A DNA stretch of 64,000 bases, taken from assembly GCA_016584495.1 (NCBI GenBank), contig WAID01000015.1:496001-560000 (forward strand). The letters run 5' to 3'. The notes beneath the pieces were generated by a model. It was not told where the DNA came from, did no database searches, and saw only the letters and a list, made by a program, of their open reading frames with translations. How positions within the stretch are numbered: position 1 is the stretch's first letter; each line of letters opens with the position of its first letter. This DNA is from Celoporthe dispersa. Taxonomy: Eukaryota; Ascomycota; Sordariomycetes; Diaporthales; Cryphonectriaceae. The position numbers and the translations under genes were made by a program. This document shows, piece after piece, positions 56,705 through 64,000 of the stretch.

Positions 56705-59700
56705 ATGGCTACCACAGCAGATGAGGCAGCTGTAAAAGATGTGGTGGAAATTACATCGCGCAACTCAGATGAGGATAGATACCTGTTCCGGGAAGCCCTG
56801 AAAGTGAGCTGGAGTCTCTTCCTGCGCAGGGAACATATGTGCTGAAATATGCTTTGCTGCAGGCTCATAACAACAATGTCGAGGCAGTCCTTGGTGAATA
56901 CTTCAGTGGAGATCATGATTCTGTATGGTACATCACCCAAGGCATGGGGATCATGACACTGAGCTGACTGGTTGAAGTTCAGACAAAAGTATGTGTTGTG
57001 GAACGAGGGGCACTTCATGACTGACAGGGACAATTCGACGAATCCAAGTTGGTCTCTCCTCAACACATGGAAATTTTTGGAGCTTCTTCTGACATCCTTT
57101 TCTCTTTCTCTCTGCAGCCTTTCATGTTCAAGGACCAGACCATTATCCAAACGAGGACTCGTGGTTGAAGGGCAGCAACACCAACCTATCTGCACCTTCA
57201 AGGCCACCATCAAGAACACACAACAGATCTCCTCTAGACAAAGCTACAGACCTTGCAATCCAGAACACACTGGGTACTTTACTTCCCTTCCCTCCTTGCC
57301 CTGTGACCATTCACCTGGCCTCCCACAGGTGCAGGTGCAGGGCTAAGCTACAGGCTTGAGGTGGAAAGCTGATCCCTTCTGCAGTAGACGTCCCTACCAC
57401 CCAAGAGCAAGCAGATGAGCAGCTCAGGATTGCTATGCAGCAATCCATGATGCAGCACACATCTGGGGCAGCAACACCCCAGGAGAGCGGTGTCGTGGCT
57501 GGGGATGTCTCCCTGCAGCAGTTTGGACCCGCCAATCGCCCTCACTATGAGCAGGACCAGTGGGCTGTGGTCCTGGCCAGCAAGATGGCCGAAGACCCAC
57601 CCGCCCTGACCAGAAAAACGCGATCGTAACGTCCCCGTCTACCTCGCATGCCGATTCCAACAGTCTGCACAGAAGCACCGTCTTGGTCCGCTCATGATGG
57701 TCCTGCACGAGATCCCTGCCGCCCGAAACTTCTTCCTGCTCCTCGAGGGAGCATCACAATCCTTCGGTCACGAGAAGGACTGGTGGAAGGGCGCGAATAT
57801 CGTCAATCCTCAGGCAAGCGTCCAAGACTGGGGCGGCGACTCCCCAGGCGTCAGCCTCGTTGATGAGCTGCAGCGTCTGATAGCCTTCCTTGACGAGACC
57901 GACCGCGCATACGGCACAGCTGACTCCCTTTGCGCGAACTATCTGATTATGGATGCGTGGGGAGATCCAACGATCAAGTTCTACGAGAGCCTATACAACA
58001 GCTCGAATTCGCAGGAGTATAGCCGCATGTGGACCAAAGTCAGAGTCGACGACTCAGCTGCTGATGAGTCGCGACCGCAGGAGTTTGCAATCTTGGAGGT
58101 TAGGGTGCCCAACGACATGCCAGAAGTGTTCTGCAATCTGTACAGCCAGCTGGACTGCTTGTTCTGGCTGCAGCAAGAGAACAACTGGGCGGGCTCTCAG
58201 GTTGATGGCCTGAGCCAGATTGCCTCAATACAGGTGCCTTCGCAGGTTCTGACCGTGCGCATCAACACCGATGGCCTGCCTATCGAGGTCCCAGAGGTTT
58301 TCTATATTGATAGGTACCTGGAGAGCAACGTGGAGACTGCTCGCGTCATGCAAGACAAGATATTCCGTATGTGGAAAGCCATAGACTTGGCGAGAGAGAG
58401 GGAGCTTCAGCACACCCTTTGGACAAACTCCCGGAATGGGCAGGCCGTGGACAAGAGGAAGATCAGCAAGAGCACCATCGACAAGAAGGAGGCTCTGATC
58501 TGGCGAATCCGCGCGAACGCCTTGTGGAGGATGCACGAAAAATCTATTGGCACCGACGAGGAGATACCGTATCTTCCAGATGAGCTGAGTCACCTCGCTG
58601 AGCTGGACGAGGACGAGCAGAAGGCCGTCAGACATTATGAGGCTACGATCGCCCTAGCCAAATTAGATTTGGCGACAGTCGATCAGAAACTAGCCCGTAT
58701 GCATAAGTAGTCTCCTGCTTTACATGAACAGCGCTGACGTACTCACAGGTGTCAGAGCGGAGCGAGACGCCTGCTGTGCACTCCTTCGGCAGCTCAACAA
58801 GGTCTGGACAAACCCCAGCGAAACGCCAGATTCCAATCCCACACACAAGTACACATTGCGGGGAGTCATCACATCGCCCGACGTGATCTACATGTGTCGA
58901 CGAGAACAGCCCGAGCCTTTTGAAGTTGAAGGGCACATGGAAGATCGGTGGTACCGGGTGGTCTGGTGCCCTGACGATGAAGCCCGTGTCAAGCAAGAGG
59001 TACCACACCCGCCAATTGCAGTATGGTCCTTAGGAGACGAGATCTGGGCTAATGACTGCTTGTATGGACAGACGACGACTATCGAAAAGGTCAAGGAAGC
59101 GATGTTTACCGAACGTAGCGCAGACGGCAACATAGCTCCAATCCTTGTCTATGCGACGGACGAAGCATTGCAGGACCCAATCATTCCCCTCTCCAGCGCG
59201 CTCCAGGTACGTTCACATGCTCTAAAGCTCAACGTCCACGGACCCCATCGCATATTAATACCATCACAGACCTTTATCAAGTTCGACAACCGCCTCTTCA
59301 AGCAGGATCAGCTCGAGGACAATTCACAGCGCGACAAGAAGCGGGTCGCTGTGCGCTCCCCTCAGTCTCCACCAAAACGGCAGCGCAGCGATAGTGCCGA
59401 CTCGATGGCGACCAACCGAGCCTCTATCGGAGACTTCAGCGATGGCGAGGAGCGTGCAGCCCTGTTAGCCGACCAATTTGCGTCTTTTGGAGGTGTCGAC
59501 GGCACTATGGAGGCTGAGATGGCCGACATGCAGGCCATATCCGAAGACGAGATTGCTGCTCACATGGTGCAGCCACTTACGCCTCCGCTGTCAGGCGACG
59601 ATGCTAGTGAACAAGGCTCGCCTGGTCTGCGCAGGTCCTCTGAGAAACTAGCCAGGTTGTCACTTGATGAGAAGAGCGCACTGGACGGGCAGCAGCAGCA

Positions 59701-59878
59701 GCAGCAGGCGGGAGCCAAGACTCCCGAGATGGAGGAGCTCAAGCAGCCCTTCATCGTGCGTCGGCCAGCCAGCGCCCTTGACAACCGTGTCTCGATCATT
59801 GAGAGGCCCATGGAGGTCGATGCGACCCTGGAGATTCCTGGCGTGAGCCCTGAGGAGTACTACCACCAGCCTTGCTAG
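56705..59878 (+). CDS. UBA-like/UIM protein resembling a catalytically dead USP25/28, two to three apparent frameshifts
   Basis: About 918 residues. Exons: 56705-56803, 56863-56922, 57028-57047, 57118-57273, 57341-58696, 58749-59206 and 59270-59878. The N-terminus forms a UBA-like helix bundle (RYLFREALKAHNNNVEAVLG). A ubiquitin-interacting motif follows (ADEQLRIAMQQSMMQH). The central part (VPVYLACRFQQSAQKHRLGP, LMMVLHEIPAARNFFLLLEG, VDELQRLIAFLDETDRAYGT) aligns by order with the USP25/USP28 layout. However, the expected Cys box (GNTCxxNS type) is absent, and the region that should carry the His box reads THKYTLRGVITSPDVIYMCR. The C-terminus has a basic PPKRQRSDS motif and poly-Gln. Frame breaks: a missing A at 57365-57367, an extra A at 57614-57618 and an unresolved phase problem at the exon 3/4 junction (57047/57118). 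Ubiquitin binding is likely; deubiquitinase activity is not supported. Confidence 0.72.
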
Positions 59879-61000
59879 GAGGCAAGCGGTCATGTGGTCT
59901 AGAGGGACATGACGATGGTGGCTGTGCACTGAGACGAATGATCGCGCCAAGGACGGGAAGAGAAACTACTGCCCAGCAGCACCTCAAGGGGCGAGCGTGT
60001 TCAACCTGCAAAGCGTATTCCACGCGGTACCTCATTACACATTTGTTTGCGAGACCCACCTGGGAGGCAAGACATGATTCTTTTTGGCGGTTGGTGTTTG
60101 TCCTACGGAGCACTGTCTGGGTTGGACATTTGCAGATAGCGTTTGCATTAGACGAGCATCACACTCACGGGCATGAGGATAACGATCGTGTTGACGATAC
60201 AATACTATTATTACCTACCAATACCAGAGAGCGGAGAGAGGTGGAGGACACGGAAGAAATCGCTGCGGAATCAGACGAGCTGGGCGAATCACAATCACCA
60301 AGAGGGCGTGAGCAGCATGAAGCAAGTCTTGGCCCGCCTACAGAGGGAAGGCTCTTTGCGAGATAGATTGTAGGCATCAAGATGCGAAGCATAGCATGAT
60401 GGAGAATCGATACCCTTGATTCGGCTGACGGTTTTTCGCCCGCATCGACAGATGGGGGCCTTTCTTGGACCGCTTGGTCGAGACGAGCTTCTGTGCTTCG
60501 AGGAATTTCTCTGGATTCGATCTTGCAGCACGACGTCCCCGACAGGCTCAGCCGAGGCTCTGCGTGATCAAAACATGAACTAGAATACCAGGAACACGGG
60601 ATCGTACTCTCCGCGTCTGGTGAAGACACGACGGTGTTGTTACTGGGGGATGCTTTGGAGAAAAGCTTCCTCTGAGCCGCACCTTTGCAGGCTCTGAAGC
60701 GAACCAAGAATGATGTCCCTGCCCATAATCACAATTCTGAGTGTCGAAATCAGCTTATAAAGATGATTTGTCCGGCAAAACGTCATCCTCGATGTTGTTG
60801 GTATACATCATCAATCATATCCAACCCTAACCCTCCTTTCGCGTGTGGTGGCTGCCGCAGCAGCAGCATGACGTTGAGGGACCACAATTGCAGCTACGCA
60901 GCTTCCCATTCCAGGCTCACTTCGAGGGCACGCAAACGTTCTCATTTCTGAGGTCCACTACTCATACATACCTAGAGAGTTCATCTTTCAAGACAGCAGC
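59879..61000. other. Spacer between UIM gene and MAT2B-like gene
   Basis: 1.1 kb tandem spacer. A 180-codon minus-strand frame (60165-60707) is open but starts with TTG, is Ser-rich and shows no motif. No gene called. Confidence 0.55.
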
Positions 61001-62165
61001 ATGGCAGCCAACAAGACAGCCTTGGTGACAGGCGCCACAGGCCTCCTTGGACGTCAGGTCCTCAAGGCCTTTGCGCGGAGAGAATGGACGGCCAAGGGCA
61101 CTGGTCATTCAAGGGCAGATGGCACTGATGTGCTCAAGGTCGATCTGTCATCCAGTTCAGACGTTGCCAAGGCCCTTGATACTGTCAAGTAGGTGGTGAT
61201 ACGGCAGGGCTGCGGCCTGTAGGTCTCCCTCTGCTGGAAGGGTTCGCGTGCTGACATTCATTCCAGGCCCCAGGTCGTAGTGCATTGTGCGTGGCCACTT
61301 GTGGACCCCTCTCCACGCTCACTTACTGATGCTCATCCGCGAAATAGGCGCTGCCAACCGTTTTCCTGACAAGGTGGACAAGGACCCTGAGGGTACCCGG
61401 AAGCTGAACGTGGAGGCCACTCGGGAGCTCAGCAGACTCTGTGCTGAGCACAACACCCTGCTCATCTATATCTCTACCGACTACGTCTTCTCGGGCAAGA
61501 CTGGTGAGGCGCCCTATGAGTCAGATGCACCTACTGGCCCTACCAATCTGTATGGCCAGACTAAGCTAGATGGCGAGCACGCCGTTCTGGAGACCTACAA
61601 GGCTGCTGGCAAGGACGGTCTAGGCGTTGTGCTCCGGGTCCCGGTTCTATACGGGAACGCCGAGATGCCATCCGAGAGCGCTGTGAATGTGCTCATGGAC
61701 GTCCTCTGGAAGTCTCAGGGCGGCGAGAAGGTCAAGATGGAGCACTGGGCTCTGAGGTACCCCACCAACACGGAGGATGTTGGCAGAGTCTGTCATGGTA
61801 TGATCTGCCTTTATATCTACGGCCTTTGATTATGGGAGAGCCACGAGCTGACCGCTTTGTTAGATGTGGCCGTCAAGTACCTGGCCGCCGACGAGGCCGC
61901 ACGATCTAGGATGCCCAAGATCCTGCAGTTCTCGAGCGAGGACAAATTCACCAAGTACGAAATCTGCCAGCTATTTGGCGAGATAATGGGTCTCAGCATC
62001 GAAAACATTGAACCAAACACGGAAGGAAATGACCCAAGTGCGGCTGTGCAGAGGCCGTACGACTGTCACTTGAGCACCAAGGCCCTAAGGGATCTGGAAA
62101 TCGACGTCTCCACTCAGGATTTCAGTGGGTGGTGGCGACGGGAGGTACGAGCTTTCAGGAAGTAA
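61001..62165 (+). CDS. RmlD/MAT2B-type NAD(P)-dependent sugar-nucleotide reductase-like protein
   Basis: Extended short-chain dehydrogenase related to dTDP-4-dehydrorhamnose reductase (RmlD) and to the regulatory beta subunit of methionine adenosyltransferase (MAT2B). Four exons close in frame: 61001-61188, 61267-61286 (20 nt), 61348-61797 and 61864-62165, giving 319 residues. The N-terminus has the Rossmann loop TALVTGATGLLGRQVLKAF. KPQVVVHCAAANRFPDKVD joins across the tiny exon. The active site shows YISTDYVFSGKTG and the YGQTKLDGE motif (Y-x3-K). RVPVLYGNAE, RYPTNTEDVGRVCHDVAVKY and KILQFSSEDKFTKYEICQLF follow, and the end is SGWWRREVRAFRK. Fungi use such proteins as MAT-associated factors or for unknown sugar chemistry; neither role is proven by context. 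No frameshift. Confidence 0.9.
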
Positions 62166-62891
62166 AGACACTGGACTTCAGGAGCTGGAGGAGTCAAACA
62201 CAAGCAGATCAGCACCATGACGGATGCCGAGGGGCTCGCCATCCCCAGCCCGACAAGGGAGAGAACGATCATGCCCAGCCAGTTCCAACCTCGAGATGAT
62301 GTCTCAATACCACGGCTCAATCGCCTATTAACCTGTCTCAAATTTTAAAACTCGCTGTGCCAGGCGCCAGCCTCACATAACGCCACTAACAACTTGTCCC
62401 ACCAAAAAAAAAAAAAAAACATGATCTACCGACATTGCAGAGCAGCTGTCTGGAATGCAACACGCTATTCTGGTGGCCCCGTCTACAACGACCGTGGTAA
62501 TAGACTACTGATTAGAATTCCTTGAGGCGGCAAATTATTGAGATCAGTTTACGTTCCAACGTGCGCGCGATGCCATTCGAGACAGCAGTGATGGGGGGAG
62601 GATCTTCTGTGGACGCGTCAAGGGAGGTCGCCTCTCCCTTCCTTGACTTATTGCTTCTATCCCTCACGTAAGTCCTCGCAGCCGTCTTCCATTCTGATGC
62701 CCACGTTTCTTCCTGAGTGGCATTGCAATCTTTGATCAGCCAAAAACAAGGGGTGTGTACAGCAGCCGCCAAAGATGTAAGCTGCTTTGACGAGTGGTTC
62801 GGTGCTACAGCGACTCAAAAAAGATTTCACGTCGGCGAGGAGAAGGGCAACCGTTGCCAGCGATTATTCTTTTGTTGTTTGTTGGGTTTGA
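62166..62891. other. Spacer upstream of the last gene
   Basis: It contains a 16-base A tract at 62404-62419 and no supportable frame. It includes the MAT2B-like 3' UTR and the promoter of the gene starting at 62892. Confidence 0.6.
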
Positions 62892-64000
62892 ATGAGCACT
62901 GCCACTATGTCTACCGTCTCGGCGAAAGGCTTCCGATTCAGCAAGTCTCGAGGCGAGAGTCTCTCTGAGCAACGCGGAGTCATGGCGCGTGAGCTCGGCC
63001 AACAGGCGGACGATACCAACCCCTCCGCCTTGAGGTCGACGTTTGGCTCACCTGTATGGAGGAAGCGCGCAAGGACGCAAGGCGACATCGAAAGGCCAAA
63101 CTCGCCTGATCCCAGTCCCCATTATCCGCTGTCGTTTGTCCCGCCACTGCCGCCCTCGCACAAGGAGCACGACGACACGACACGACCCAGGGCGGCTGTG
63201 ATGCCACCGAGTCCTATATTCGTGGCGACATCATCTCCTATACCTCTTGCAGCACGGCCATCTTCTCGTACGGCCTCTTCGAAGTTCAGCTCCTCCACAA
63301 CCATCGCAGTCTCCCAGGACGTCACCATGAACGACGGGAGGGACCAGGAGAATGATCCCGAGAAGCCAAACAAACCTGAGGCATATGAGAAGCAGGATCG
63401 ACCGCTATTGGAAGAGGAACAACCTTCCAACGCATTGCAGACCAAGACAGAGTTGATCCTGGCCGAACAAAAGAGCCTGGCCATGGTGAAGCTGCACAAG
63501 CAGCTGACTGCAACCCAGACAGCGGCCTCATTCCCCCGCCAAATCGCGGCGAACGGAGCTCTCAAAACACCCGTTCTGGAGAAGATTGGCTTGTTCCATC
63601 GGGCGAGGAGGGGCCCTGCTACACCCTCCCCGGCGTCTTCGACAGCTACCTCTGTGGATTCCAGTCGTGCTGAGAGCATGGCATCTTTCTGGTCGCCGAT
63701 GCACGCCGTGGAACCCAGCCCACAGCTTCTGACGCCCCCCTCCTCTCCAAAGTCCGCGGCCTGTGATCACAACGTGGTGAGCACTAACACTGGCCCCTTC
63801 ATTAAAGCAATGCTTCGACTAATATTGATGATGAATTGTAGTACGTCAAGGTTTTCTATCAAAATGAACACGCAAATATTGGCGTGTCAGAGAAGACAGA
63901 CACGGTGGACGCGCTTCGCCAGGCCGCCGAGGCGATGAACAACCCACTCAACACCGCTGCCAGCATCATGTTTGAGTGTTATGCACCCTTGGGGCTGGAG
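62892..64000 (+). CDS. 5' part of an unidentified gene, cut by the window edge
   Basis: Exon 1 (62892-63776, 295 codons) and the beginning of exon 2 (from 63842; 65 nt intron, phase 0) are visible. Two candidate ATGs lie five codons apart (62892 and 62907). The first 290 residues are low-complexity Ser/Pro/Arg-rich (GFRFSKSRGESLSEQRGVMA, LGLFHRA-like basic patch at KIGLFHRARRGPATPSP) with a helical stretch KTELILAEQKSLAMVKLHKQ. Exon 2 starts an ordered domain: YVKVFYQNEHANIGVSEKTD, VDALRQAAEAMNNPLNTAAS, IMFECYAPLGLE. The beta-strand, loop and helix pattern suggests a ubiquitin-like or Ras-associating fold at the start of a signalling adaptor, but this is inference from a short fragment. The frame is intact as far as it goes. 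Confidence 0.7.

Noticed and set aside
60165..60707. 180-codon minus-strand frame between the UIM and MAT2B-like genes
   Set aside because: It starts with TTG, is Ser-rich without motifs, and no upstream exon could be joined.
60820..60840. CCCTAACCCT telomere-like word
   Set aside because: Only about one and a half units; not a telomeric or interstitial repeat array.

Overview
The window comes from the nuclear genome of a filamentous ascomycete (Pezizomycotina, most likely a Sordariomycete; species not determined). The evidence is short spliceosomal introns (mostly 50-150 nt, GT...AG) in most genes, two HET-domain genes, a Zn2Cys6/fungal_trans transcription factor, and typical fungal housekeeping genes (Fcf1, Pus4, Mkt1, Ies1, Cdc34, Sec2-like). 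There is no operon structure. GC content is above 50% in genes, and the spacers carry many microsatellites, pyrimidine tracts and runs of 8-13 G or C.

Layout. 0.8-2.0 kb: NmrA-like gene (-). 2.0-8.3 kb: a 6.2 kb spacer with no supportable gene. 8.3-11.1 kb: Zn2Cys6 transcription factor (-). 12.3-13.1 kb: fcf1 (-). 14.5-15.6 kb: Csi2-like membrane protein (+). 16.7-18.4 kb: secreted type-B carboxylesterase (-). 20.3-20.7 kb: small secreted double-psi beta-barrel protein (-). 23.4-24.6 kb: AKR8-type aldo-keto reductase (+). 26.2-27.2 kb: Sec2-type Rab GEF (+). 27.8-29.3 kb: Pus4/TruB pseudouridine synthase (-). 30.1-32.8 kb: AT-hook protein with an RFTS-like domain (+). 33.7-36.4 kb: mkt1 (-). 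39.4-41.0 and 41.6-43.9 kb: divergent pair of HET-domain genes. 44.4-46.7 kb: INO80 subunit Ies1 (-). 48.1-49.7 kb: 2-oxoglutarate/Fe(II) oxygenase (+). 50.1-53.1 kb: ATP-dependent DNA ligase (-). 54.6-55.4 kb: Cdc34-type E2 (+). 56.7-59.9 kb: UBA-like/UIM protein resembling an inactive USP25/28 (+). 61.0-62.2 kb: RmlD/MAT2B-type reductase (+). 62.9 kb to the edge: 5' part of an unidentified gene (+).

The genes are a mix of core cell functions (rRNA processing, tRNA modification, chromatin remodelling, ubiquitin transfer, exocytosis) and accessory functions (HET recognition, secreted esterase, small secreted protein, oxidoreductases). I see no biosynthetic cluster. The strongest cross-cutting observation is that eleven genes read cleanly only if one or more single-base indels are allowed, nearly all in short homopolymers. 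The even spread over housekeeping genes suggests consensus error rather than loss of function. Exon models were built by eye from splice consensus, reading phase and recognised family motifs; phases were checked to close for every model except the exon 3/4 junction of the UIM gene.
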